From an uncultured Porphyromonadaceae bacterium (GTDB lineage Bacteria > Bacteroidota > Bacteroidia > Bacteroidales > Muribaculaceae): DNA of 19,783 nucleotides. Both the position numbers and the translations under genes were made by a program. Of this stretch, positions 12,252 through 19,783 are shown piece by piece (position 1 is the first letter of the stretch; every line of letters starts with the position of its first letter). The stretch lies in contig URLF01000047.1 of NCBI GenBank assembly GCA_900548705.1, positions 1 to 19,783 of the forward strand, in the 5' to 3' direction. The notes beneath the pieces were generated by a model. The model did no database searches, was not told the DNA's origin, and worked only from the letters and a program-made list of their open reading frames with translations.

Positions 12252-15200
12252 TTACTTCACGCAGAACTTCAGGGTGGAGTTACCGGCGGCATCCTTGGCC
12301 ACAGCGATGTAGACACCGGCGGCAAGGTTTTCAGTGTTGAGGCTGTCGTGGCCTGCAAGCACCTTCACACCTGAGAGGTTGAACACCTCGATGGCGGCTC
12401 CGGCGGCGTTGAGGTTGCGGCCGTCGAAGGTCAGCGAAGCTGCTTCATTGACAACGATGTTATCGACACCGCTCTTGGCCAACACTGTGATGTGTGACTT
12501 GACGGTCTGACCTCTCATTCCGATGGTGAGGTCACATTCACCTTCAGCGAGTCCGGTGAGGGTGAGGAGAATACCATCATCGGCAAGGAACATGTCGGTC
12601 ATCTCAATCAGAGACTCATCGTAGTCGCATATGAAGTCACCGAGCATATCTTCGGATATTTCCTCACCGTAGATAATCACATTGATAGCTATTTCATCAC
12701 CAACCTCGACAGAAGCGCTCTCAGGCTTGATGAGCAGCAGGACATTCTCGAAGAAGAGACGGGGAGCTGTAGCGTCGGAAGTGATAGCCCAGGGTGACTC
12801 GGAATCAAAACCGTAAGCGAAGCCAAGCTGCTCCTCGAAGAAATCCATACCAAGGTCTTCAGCGGCGATTGATTTACCCTCGGTTGTGTTGGCATCGTCA
12901 GCAATCTCGCTATCCACGATGGGGAGGGTGGAAATCACATAGTTGTTCTGGATGGCTGTCTCGGCGGGAAGAGGCTCACCATAGATAGGCTCATAGGTGT
13001 CGGGATCATAATCCTCCTCTTCCGCATAATTGGCACGGGTGTAACCGACAACGCGGTGAACAGTGGCGTTCTGGGCCGGATATTCTCCTTCGGTAGGCTC
13101 AGGAGCGGTAATCGAAGTGAGGTTGATGAAGTTGCTGTGTATTGTGGGGGCTACTTCGTCACCTTCACTGCCAAAGGAGAGGGGATATGAACCTGCGATA
13201 CCGCCGACCTTCGCGCCACCTCCCCAACGAAGGTTCTCGGTAGCTGTCAGGGTACCCTGGACATGGTTGTTGGAGATGGTGACTGCGGCCGCGCTTCCGA
13301 CGATACCGCCGACGGTGTTCTTGCCGGTGATGTCAGCGTTTACATGACAGTTGACCGCGCCGTTTCCGTAGCTGCCGACCGAGCCAAGGATACCACCTAC
13401 CTCGGAGCCACCCTCAATCGTACCGGTGAAGGCACAGGTGGATACCGAGGAGCTGGTGGAGGTGGAAAGGGCGATACCGCCCACGCTGTTCTCGGGCGAA
13501 ACAATCTTGCCGTCAAACGAACATTCACTTACAGAGCTGTAAGACACCACGTTACCAACGATACCACCTGCGTCTTCGATGGAGTTGACCACCGAATTGT
13601 AGACATGGATGTTGCTGAGACGGCCAGAGGAGAGACGACCGACAACGAGGCCCTGCCCGTCAACGGTGGCGTCCAGCTTGGCGTTGTAGAACTTGAGGTT
13701 CCTGACAACACCCTTGGTCTGGTCTGTATCGGAAAGATTGCCGTCCTCATCTGTCTGAGGCAGCTCTCCGGTCACAACAGGCAGAAGGGCGCGTCCTTCG
13801 AGGGTAAGATTGCTGATGACATGTCCACGTCCATCAAGGGCACCGGTGAAATTGAAGTCGGAGGACTTCACCACCACTCCATCGGCATCGATGTCGGCGA
13901 CCACTGCGTAGTAAGCATCAGGAGCAGACTTGATTTGCATAAGGCCACCCACGGTGCTGATTTCGTAGGGGCTGTCAGCTGTTCCTTCTCCTGCCTCGAA
14001 AAGTATGAGCGGCAGGTCGAAATAAGCGGTGGTGTATTGCCAGTTGCCGGGAATACGGTTCACATAATTGATGACGAGCTTGGGATTGTCTTTCTCTGTG
14101 TTGATCAGGGCGGCGGTATTCGGAAGACCCTTCTCATCATCGGGAGCCACATTCACGAGTGTTCCTTTTTCGGGATTTGCACTAATTACGGCAAATTCTT
14201 CCTGGTTGCCGCTACCGGTACGACGCTTCAGAAGCATAAGATACTCGTTGTCGGAATCAAGATTGAAGAGATAGGGGTTGTATGCGCCCACACCGGTGTA
14301 AATGCTGCCATACTCCACATTCTGGCCCATGTTTATGTCATCAACCGACACGATGTCACCTTCCGGCGACGCGAACACCACATATGTGTGGCAGTCACCA
14401 TTGTCATCTGAGAAGCCTTTGGTCTGGGGAACAGCATAGAGATATGAATTACCTGATGGGATACGGTTAACCAGCGCGTTCATATTGTAGGTGGCACTTC
14501 CGTCATTGAAATTGTAGGGGATGGTATGCTCCACCGAACCGTCAAGAAGATTGACGAACTGGAAATCATACGCGCCATTGTCCTCGAAGATAAACATCAC
14601 CTGAGGATCAAAGCCAGCGATATCGTTCATGAAATATCCGCCGGTGGTGCCGGTAGAGATGTCATACTTCTTGGTGGCTACGGCGTCCTCACCCTTCTTG
14701 GCTCCATCATATGCCTCGAAATCATAGAGATAGGAGTCGCCGCCCTGCTGTGAATGGGCACGGGTGACATAAAGCATCGGAGTGCCGTCGGGGTTGCGGT
14801 TCATGTCAATATCGTCATTGTACATGAATGTACCCACATAAAGGAAATACAAATCATCATCGGTCGTTCCCAGGGGCAGACGGGTGGTGCTGTAAAGATC
14901 AGCCGTCGAGGCGAAAGAGCTGCTCGGGGCGAAAATCTTCACGATAAGCTCATTATCAGGAGTCGGGGTATCGGTGGTATAATCGTAAGGATTATTATAC
15001 CAGCAATACTTGAGATTGTTGATCACAAAATAGGGGATACCGTCTTTCTGGGTTGCCAGGAAAGGTATCGCGTCCACGCCGGCGGTGGTTATGCTGGGTA
15101 TGCGGTAATCAAGCATGACGGTAAGATTTCCGGAATATCCGGCCTTCTTGTATGTCACGAAACGGATGTCGGCCACGTTGGGCACCTCACCTACCATCGG

Positions 15201-15887
15201 AGTCTCGGTGTCCTCCTCGGTCATGAAGGTTATAAAGAAATTCTCACTCCAGTCATCCTGAGCAGTGTTGATAGCCGACACATAATAGCCGGGGAGGGTC
15301 ATCTTGCATTCAGACTCTTCACCATCAGCGAGATCTGTGATAGAATAAATCTGTGTCTTGTAATTGTTCACATAGTTGACAGTGTTTGTGGCCACGTCAA
15401 CCATCACTTCATAATTATTGTCGAAGTTGAAGAACTTCTGGGTGATGGTGGGGCCGACACTCACTTCAGCCACACGGGTCTCCCCCTCCTCAAGCTCGAT
15501 GTTGTCTCTCACCGCACCTACCTTCTCGAACGATCCGTTGTAGATGGTGAAGTCGAAACCTGTAACCTGGCCGTCTGTATAGATGTAATCGCCGGCATAA
15601 TACCAGGTTTCGTTTTTCGGGCCGTCGAGATAACCGATTATGGCTGCCGACGGCAGGGATGTCTGGGCGAGGCTCCTGAATGCTCCTACTTTGAGGCCGT
15701 CACCGGCTGCACTCTTACGATTTGAGACCATCGGATTGCCAAGCTGCGCATGCTCCTGCTCCGCACGCGCTTTCGGTGCGAAAGGAAACAGATTGGTCCC
15801 TTGGCGTGCGGCATCGACGCGATTGGTCGTCGCCATGGCCGGAAGCGCCAGGGAGGCGCAAACGGCTGCAATAAGGATTTTTTTCAT
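12252..15887 (-). CDS. Large secreted protein with GLUG-like repeats and T9SS-type sorting domain
   Basis: I do not recognise a specific function for this 1211-residue protein. It begins with a signal peptide (MKKILIAAVCASLALPAMAT). Residues 70-630 form a long beta-rich region with many Asp, Asn and Tyr; parts such as LYVTRAHSQQGGDSYLYDFEAYD look propeller-like. Residues 645-700 (ISTVGGLMQIK...LDGRGHVISNLTLEGRALLPVV) lead into GLUG-like repeats at about 728-900, each containing VGGIxGS (AGGIVGN, VGGILGS, VGGIVGS, VGGIAGS), a probable beta-solenoid typical of surface adhesins. An Ig-like (BIG2-like) domain covers about 1052-1136. The end (1160-1211; IEVFNLSGVKVL...LAAGVYIAVAKDAAGN) is a classic type IX secretion sorting domain, so the protein is probably exported and surface-attached. 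A promoter at 16055-16086 gives a leader of about 160 bases. Confidence 0.85.
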   Translation of the reverse strand: MKKILIAAVCASLALPAMATTNRVDAARQGTNLFPFAPKARAEQEHAQLGNPMVSNRKSAAGDGLKVGAFRSLAQTSLPSAAIIGYLDGPKNETWYYAGDYIYTDGQVTGFDFTIYNGSFEKVGAVRDNIELEEGETRVAEVSVGPTITQKFFNFDNNYEVMVDVATNTVNYVNNYKTQIYSITDLADGEESECKMTLPGYYVSAINTAQDDWSENFFITFMTEEDTETPMVGEVPNVADIRFVTYKKAGYSGNLTVMLDYRIPSITTAGVDAIPFLATQKDGIPYFVINNLKYCWYNNPYDYTTDTPTPDNELIVKIFAPSSSFASTADLYSTTRLPLGTTDDDLYFLYVGTFMYNDDIDMNRNPDGTPMLYVTRAHSQQGGDSYLYDFEAYDGAKKGEDAVATKKYDISTGTTGGYFMNDIAGFDPQVMFIFEDNGAYDFQFVNLLDGSVEHTIPYNFNDGSATYNMNALVNRIPSGNSYLYAVPQTKGFSDDNGDCHTYVVFASPEGDIVSVDDINMGQNVEYGSIYTGVGAYNPYLFNLDSDNEYLMLLKRRTGSGNQEEFAVISANPEKGTLVNVAPDDEKGLPNTAALINTEKDNPKLVINYVNRIPGNWQYTTAYFDLPLILFEAGEGTADSPYEISTVGGLMQIKSAPDAYYAVVADIDADGVVVKSSDFNFTGALDGRGHVISNLTLEGRALLPVVTGELPQTDEDGNLSDTDQTKGVVRNLKFYNAKLDATVDGQGLVVGRLSSGRLSNIHVYNSVVNSIEDAGGIVGNVVSYSSVSECSFDGKIVSPENSVGGIALSTSTSSSVSTCAFTGTIEGGSEVGGILGSVGSYGNGAVNCHVNADITGKNTVGGIVGSAAAVTISNNHVQGTLTATENLRWGGGAKVGGIAGSYPLSFGSEGDEVAPTIHSNFINLTSITAPEPTEGEYPAQNATVHRVVGYTRANYAEEEDYDPDTYEPIYGEPLPAETAIQNNYVISTLPIVDSEIADDANTTEGKSIAAEDLGMDFFEEQLGFAYGFDSESPWAITSDATAPRLFFENVLLLIKPESASVEVGDEIAINVIIYGEEISEDMLGDFICDYDESLIEMTDMFLADDGILLTLTGLAEGECDLTIGMRGQTVKSHITVLAKSGVDNIVVNEAASLTFDGRNLNAAGAAIEVFNLSGVKVLAGHDSLNTENLAAGVYIAVAKDAAGNSTLKFCVK

Positions 15888-16054
15888 AAATAATATTAAT
15901 TAAAGTAATATGATTTTCCTGATTGGTGATTTGAGATGTTTTTGCAAGAAAATGGTGATAAGGGATAAGACGTTCGATTTCTTTGCCATAAAGATACGGA
16001 GAACGGATGACTGTAAGGCACAAAAACAAAAAGAATTCAAACCCAAATCTACCG

Positions 16055-16086
16055 CAAAATTACGCTTTTTTCTTTATAAATACAAA
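16055..16086 (-). promoter_or_regulatory. Promoter of the GLUG-repeat secreted-protein gene (TTTG-N20-TAATTTTG)
   Basis: On the minus strand, TTTG (16086-16083) and TAATTTTG (16062-16055) are spaced by 20 bases, fitting the Bacteroidetes consensus. Initiation near 16048 would give a 160-base leader that is A/T-rich just before the ATG at 15887, a feature often linked to efficient translation in this phylum. Confidence 0.7.
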
Positions 16087-16195
16087 TAAATTTATACAAT
16101 CTTCACTCTAATCCCTCCATAGCGCCCCATGAGCATCCCACTCAGGAGCAAGGGGAGATTCCGGGAGGTATGGGCGGGGCATTCCGACACTCTTT

Positions 16196-16227
16196 TTTGG
16201 TGGTTTGACGGGATTTGCGTAACTTTG
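16196..16227 (+). promoter_or_regulatory. Promoter of pheT (TTTG-N20-TAACTTTG)
   Basis: TTTG at 16196-16199 and TAACTTTG at 16220-16227 are spaced by 20 bases. The start site would fall near 16234, leaving about 18 leader bases before the ATG at 16252. The promoter supports that ATG over the in-frame ATG at 16129, which lies upstream of the promoter. No T-box-like leader is possible in so short a 5' UTR. Confidence 0.75.
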
Positions 16228-16251
16228 CGCTTATTATTGTCAATTCCGACC

Positions 16252-18771
16252 ATGAATATTTCTTACAACTGGTTAAAAGAATATATCGACTTCGATCTCT
16301 CCCCGGCGGAGCTGACCCAGGCGCTGACATCGCTGGGTCTTGAGTGTGACGCTTTCGAGGAAGTCGAGTCAATCCGCGGCGGCCTGCGCGGGATAGTAAT
16401 CGGCAAGGTCCTCACCTGCGAGGAACATCCCAACAGCGACCATCTCCACATCACCACAGTTGACCTGGGCGGCGACGCCCCGGTGCAGATTGTCTGCGGC
16501 GCGCCGAACGTGGCGGCCGGACAGACTGTCGTCGTGGCCACCGTGGGTGCCACCCTCTACCCCACCGGGGAGGAGAACGGTTTCCAGATAAAGAAATCCA
16601 AAATCAGGGGTGTCGAATCCCTCGGAATGATTTGCGCCGAGGATGAGATTGGCGTGGGAGAGTCACATGACGGCATCATCGTCATCGACCGCGATGTCGC
16701 TCCCGGCACCCCCGCCGCCGAGTTCTACGGCCTGACCTCAGACTATGTGCTGGAGGTCGACCTCACCCCCAACCGCATCGACGGCGCGAGCCACTACGGC
16801 GTGGCCCGTGACCTCAACGCCTACCTGACCCGCCACCTCAAGGATGGCAACCTGCGCCGCCCCTCGGTAGACGGCTTCACCCTTGACAAACCCGAGGGAG
16901 GAGTGACCGTTGAGGTGGATGACATCCAGGGCGCGCCCCGCTACTCGGGAGTCACCATCAAGGGAGTGAAGGTAGCCGAGTCACCTCAGTGGCTCCGCGA
17001 CAAGCTCGCCGCCATCGGCATGCACTCCATCAACAATGTCGTAGACATCACCAACTATATCCTCCACGGAATGGGCCAGCCCCTCCACTGCTTCGACATC
17101 GCCAAAATCAAGGGGGAGAAAATCGTGGTCAGGGCCTGCCCCGCCGGCACCAAGTTCACCACCCTCGACGGTGTGGAACGCGAGCTGAACGAGGCTGACC
17201 TGATGATCTGCGACGAGGAGAAACCAATGTGTATCGCCGGAGTCTTCGGCGGACTCGACTCTGGTGTCACCGAGCAGACCACCGACATCTTCCTCGAAAG
17301 CGCATGCTTCAACCCCACCCGCGTCCGCAAGACAGCGCGTCGCCACGGTCTATCGACCGACGCCTCATTCCGCTATGAGCGCGGTTGCGACATCAACGCC
17401 ACCATCTATTGCCTCAAACTGGCCGCCCTGATGGTCAAGGAGCTTGCCGGAGGTGAAATCACCGGCCCGGTGGTAGACATCTATTCCGATCCGGTGGAAT
17501 GCTTCCCCGTGGAGCTGTCATACTCCTACCTGCGCGGACTGGTCGGAAAGGAAATCACCAACGCCGAAGTCAACGCCATCCTCCGTTCCCTCGAAATCGA
17601 GGTTGCCGCAATGGCCGACGCTGACGGACAGCCTGTCGCCGATGAGGCGAAAGCCGCCGTGGCATCCCTGAAAGTGCCCACCTACCGCTTCGACGTGCGC
17701 CGTCCCTGTGACGTCGTCGAGGAGGTGCTTCGTGTCTACGGCTACAACAACGTGGAATATTCCACCACCGTACACTCCTCTCTCCAGTTCAAGAGCCTCC
17801 CCGACGAGGCCGACGACCTGCGCCGTCTCATCTCCGAGCAGCTGACAGCCCTCGGCTTCAACGAGATTCTCAACAACTCCCTTACCGCCGAGAGCTATTA
17901 CGCAGAACTCGGGAGCTATCCTCTCGCCAATTGCGTCAAGCTCCTCAACCCTCTCAGCACCGACCTCGACGTAATGCGCCAGACCCTCCTTTTCGGCGGC
18001 CTGGAGTCAATCGCCCACAATGTCAACCGCCGCAGCGCCGACCTGGCGATGTATGAGTTCGGACAGGTCTACTTCCTCAACCCCTCGGCTGAGTCGACTG
18101 CCGACGCGCCCCTCGCGCCTTTCAGCGAGAAGAGCCGCCTGGCCCTCTGGCTTACCGGGAACCTCCGTCGCGCCAACTGGTCGCGCCAGGCTGAGGCTTC
18201 GACCTACTTCGACCTCAAAGCCTGTGTGGCCAACATCCTGACCCGTCTCGGTCTGGCCAACGACAATATACGCCTGGAGACCCTCGACAGCGCTTCAACC
18301 CCCGACATCTTCGCCGCCGCCCAGGCTGTGAAGACCCGTTCGGGCAAACTGCTCGGTCATCTCGGCATCATCTCCCGCAAGCTCCTCGCCGCCTCCGACA
18401 TCAAGCAGGAGGTTGTCTACGCCGAACTGGAATGGGGCGAGCTGGTGAAGATGGCCGTCAAGACCAAGGTGGAGTTCACCCCCCTCCCCAAGACCCAGCC
18501 TGTCAAGCGCGACCTCGCCCTGCTGGTCGACACGTCGGTGACCATGGCGAAAATCGAGGAGACCGTCCGTCAGGCCGAACGCAAGCTCCTGCGCGATATC
18601 GAGCTGTTTGATGTCTACGAAGGGAAGAACCTCCCCGCCGGGAAGAAGAGCTACGCGATCACCATGACCCTCCAGGATTTTGAGAAGACCCTACATGACA
18701 AGCAGATTGACAATTCGATGAACCGCATCATCGAGGCGTTGAAGAAAAATCTCGGAGCCGAACTCCGCTGA
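16252..18771 (+). CDS. pheT: Phenylalanine--tRNA ligase beta subunit
   Basis: PheT pairs with PheS to charge tRNA-Phe. The 839-residue product contains the N-terminal start MNISYNWLKEYIDFDLSP, an OB-fold tRNA-binding domain (about 40-150, with HPNSDHLHITTVDLG), a B3/B4 domain (about 220-395, with NNVVDITNYILHGMGQPLHCFD and the downstream GLSTDASFRYERG), a B5 domain (about 418-500), a catalytic-like core without activity (to about 735) and a C-terminal FDX-ACB anticodon-binding domain (about 742-838, PVKRDLALLVD...DFEKTLHDKQID). It is slightly long, partly from an Ala/Asp-rich insert in B5 (452-472). pheS is not adjacent in this window. The gene is divergent from the secreted-protein gene, and the YebC-family gene follows 69 bases later. 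Confidence 0.97.
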   Translation: MNISYNWLKEYIDFDLSPAELTQALTSLGLECDAFEEVESIRGGLRGIVIGKVLTCEEHPNSDHLHITTVDLGGDAPVQIVCGAPNVAAGQTVVVATVGATLYPTGEENGFQIKKSKIRGVESLGMICAEDEIGVGESHDGIIVIDRDVAPGTPAAEFYGLTSDYVLEVDLTPNRIDGASHYGVARDLNAYLTRHLKDGNLRRPSVDGFTLDKPEGGVTVEVDDIQGAPRYSGVTIKGVKVAESPQWLRDKLAAIGMHSINNVVDITNYILHGMGQPLHCFDIAKIKGEKIVVRACPAGTKFTTLDGVERELNEADLMICDEEKPMCIAGVFGGLDSGVTEQTTDIFLESACFNPTRVRKTARRHGLSTDASFRYERGCDINATIYCLKLAALMVKELAGGEITGPVVDIYSDPVECFPVELSYSYLRGLVGKEITNAEVNAILRSLEIEVAAMADADGQPVADEAKAAVASLKVPTYRFDVRRPCDVVEEVLRVYGYNNVEYSTTVHSSLQFKSLPDEADDLRRLISEQLTALGFNEILNNSLTAESYYAELGSYPLANCVKLLNPLSTDLDVMRQTLLFGGLESIAHNVNRRSADLAMYEFGQVYFLNPSAESTADAPLAPFSEKSRLALWLTGNLRRANWSRQAEASTYFDLKACVANILTRLGLANDNIRLETLDSASTPDIFAAAQAVKTRSGKLLGHLGIISRKLLAASDIKQEVVYAELEWGELVKMAVKTKVEFTPLPKTQPVKRDLALLVDTSVTMAKIEETVRQAERKLLRDIELFDVYEGKNLPAGKKSYAITMTLQDFEKTLHDKQIDNSMNRIIEALKKNLGAELR

Positions 18772-18840
18772 CATCCACAAGACACTGAAAATACATAATC
18801 AATAACCGCCGTCACGGCGTCATCAAGATAAAAACCACAA

Positions 18841-19572
18841 ATGGGAAGAGCATTTGAATACCGCAAAGCCCGCAAGCTCAAACGCTGGGGCAACATGTCG
18901 AAGACTTTTACACGCATAGGCAAGGAAATCACCATCGCCGTGAAGGCTTCAGGTCCTGACCCCGCCAACAACCCCCGCCTGCGTGCGCTGCTCCAGAACG
19001 CACGTTCAGAGAACATGCCCAAGGATACCGTTGAACGCGCCATCAAGAAGGCTACCGACAAGGACGCCAAGGACTACAAGGAGCTGACCTACGAGGGATA
19101 CGGCCCCCACGGCATCGCCATCTTCGTAGAGGCCGCTACCGACAACAACACCCGCACCGTGGCCAATGTCCGCTCATACTTCACCAAGCACGGCGGAAGC
19201 CTCGGCACACAGGGTTCGCTGACATTCCTCTTCGACCACAAGGCTGTCCTCAAAATCCAGGGCAAGCCCGAAGTGTCGCTCGAAGACCTCGAGCTCGAAC
19301 TTATCGACTGCGGCGTTGAGGAACTTGAGGCCGACGACGAGGGTGCAATCGTGCTCACCGGTGCTTTCGAGGATTACGCCAACATCCAGAAATACCTTGA
19401 GGAGAACGGTTACGAAATCCTCTCCACCGAGTTTGTACGCATCCCCAACGATGTCAAGGAACTCACCCCCGAGCAGCGTGAAGGCATCGAGAAGCTCCTT
19501 GAGAAACTTGAGGAGGATGACGATGTAACCCAGGTATTCCACAATATGAAGGAGGAAGACACCGAGGAATAA
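18841..19572 (+). CDS. yebC: YebC/PmpR family protein (translation factor, TACO1-like)
   Basis: Long annotated as transcriptional regulators, YebC-family proteins related to mitochondrial TACO1 are now linked to translation, helping ribosomes through proline-rich stretches. The 243-residue product has the conserved N-terminal region (MGRAFEYRKARKLKRWGNMSK, then FTRIGKEITIAVKASGPDP), NARSENMPKDTVERAIKKA (about 53-71), YEGYGPHGIAIFVEAATDN (about 84-102), a central GGSLGTQGSLTFLF (about 117-130), and an acidic C-terminus. There is no -7 box in the 69-base gap after pheT, only a short cgccg/cggcg hairpin (18807-18819), so co-transcription with pheT is likely. A hairpin terminator follows its stop. 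Confidence 0.95.
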   Translation: MGRAFEYRKARKLKRWGNMSKTFTRIGKEITIAVKASGPDPANNPRLRALLQNARSENMPKDTVERAIKKATDKDAKDYKELTYEGYGPHGIAIFVEAATDNNTRTVANVRSYFTKHGGSLGTQGSLTFLFDHKAVLKIQGKPEVSLEDLELELIDCGVEELEADDEGAIVLTGAFEDYANIQKYLEENGYEILSTEFVRIPNDVKELTPEQREGIEKLLEKLEEDDDVTQVFHNMKEEDTEE

Positions 19573-19608
19573 TCCCCCATCTCCCCCTCACCAACCTTAT
19601 TCGAATCA

Positions 19609-19660
19609 GCCGGTGGCCGTCGCGACCCAAATAATGTCGCGCCAGCCACCGGCCTTCTTT
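19609..19660 (+). terminator. Terminator after the yebC-family gene
   Basis: gccggtggc (19609-19617) pairs with gccaccggc (19645-19653), and inside them cgcgac (19621-19626) pairs with gtcgcg (19636-19641) around a nine-base loop. The sequence cttcttta follows. It lies 36 bases past the stop codon at 19570-19572. The U tract is interrupted, so efficiency is uncertain. Confidence 0.65.
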
Positions 19661-19664
19661 ATTG

Positions 19665-19749
19665 CCCTCTCCCCCAACTCCCCAATCCTCCCAAATTTCC
19701 CATAATTCCCAAAATTCCCAATCTTCCCCTCCCTCCCCAAAATTCCCCT
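19665..19749. repeat. C-rich low-complexity tract; G-quadruplex potential on minus strand
   Basis: Twelve runs of three or more C occur in 85 bases, separated by short A/T-rich spacers (for example ttcccataattcccaaaa). The central units repeat loosely every seven to nine bases as TTCCCAWAA. On the minus strand this gives twelve G runs with spacers of one to eight bases, ample for G-quadruplex formation. No gene is supported here. Confidence 0.75.
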
Positions 19750-19756
19750 CTGGTAG

Positions 19757-19776
19757 GGACGCGCCGTGGCGCGTCC
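19757..19776. repeat. REP-like GC-rich palindrome at the right edge
   Basis: ggacgcgcc (19757-19765) and ggcgcgtcc (19768-19776) pair perfectly over nine bases with a two-base loop. The sequence just before it (GTAGGG) matches the minus-strand start of the palindrome cluster near 4277. Similar GTAGGGACGCGCC elements are, as I recall, dispersed in many bacterial genomes. The element may continue beyond the window. Confidence 0.6.
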
Positions 19777-19783
19777 GCGCCAA

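Larger units (their letters stand above)
15888..16251. other. Divergent intergenic region between the GLUG-repeat gene and pheT
   Basis: This 364-base gap is AT-rich on the left and contains one promoter for each direction (16055-16086 minus, 16196-16227 plus). The part from 15888 to about 16048 would be the untranslated leader of the secreted-protein gene; I see no strong hairpin or recognised riboswitch in it. Positions 16087-16195 hold neither a gene nor a clear repeat. An open frame entering the gap from pheT (to 16129) overlaps the pheT promoter and is not taken as coding. Confidence 0.6.

Noticed and set aside
13263..14411. 382-codon plus-strand frame antisense to the GLUG-repeat gene
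   Set aside because: No recognisable domain or start context; the sense frame has a signal peptide, repeats and a sorting domain, so this is an antisense shadow.
14754..15725. 323-codon plus-strand frame antisense to the same secreted-protein gene
   Set aside because: His/Ile/Val-rich antisense of Asp/Asn/Tyr codons, with no promoter or family match.
16129..16251. 41-codon N-terminal extension of pheT
   Set aside because: The region contains the pheT promoter, and PheT proteins start at MNISYNWLKEY-like sequence.

Overview
The window reads as chromosomal DNA of a gut-type Bacteroidales bacterium, most likely of the Muribaculaceae or a close relative. This is inferred from four things: two very large secreted proteins with C-termini resembling type IX secretion sorting domains, a CotH-type secreted kinase-like protein, promoters of the Bacteroidetes form TTTG-N19/20-TAnnTTTG, and genes without Shine-Dalgarno sites. 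No rRNA, tRNA or CRISPR array is visible.

Layout. Positions 1-48 look like the right end of an IS3-family insertion sequence cut by the window edge. They are followed by an intergenic palindrome-rich element and a terminator-like hairpin (about 86-246). On the minus strand lie a tandem CotH-domain secreted protein (300-4130), a cluster of long perfect palindromes (4198-4277), a UPF0371/DUF1846 protein (4282-5748) and purN (5810-6388). A divergent promoter region separates purN from a COG0523/CobW-type GTPase with a long Asp/His-rich metal-binding insert (6492-7805). A small DUF488 (YeaO-like) protein follows (7866-8228).

The complete proline pathway from glutamate is encoded next as proC-proB-proA (8332-11512), apparently one operon with its own promoter next to a 45-bp dyad. 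Directly after proA a type II toxin-antitoxin pair of YafQ/RelE type (11632-12113) has its own well-formed promoter and an overlapping dyad. A perfect 23-bp inverted repeat, probably a bidirectional terminator, separates the toxin from a convergent 1211-residue secreted protein with GLUG-like repeats (12252-15887). Divergent from that gene are pheT (16252-18771) and a YebC/PmpR-family translation factor (18841-19572), probably co-transcribed. The right edge holds a terminator hairpin, a C-rich tract whose minus strand could form G-quadruplexes, and a short GC-rich palindrome.

Most genes are housekeeping (purine, proline, tRNA charging, translation, metal handling). The accessory content is the two secreted giants, the toxin-antitoxin pair, the IS end and several repeat families. 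I see no convincing multi-gene undescribed system. The best leads are the repeat elements, the possible link between an intergenic C-rich repeat and the metal-binding insert of the CobW-type gene, and the unusual tandem CotH protein.
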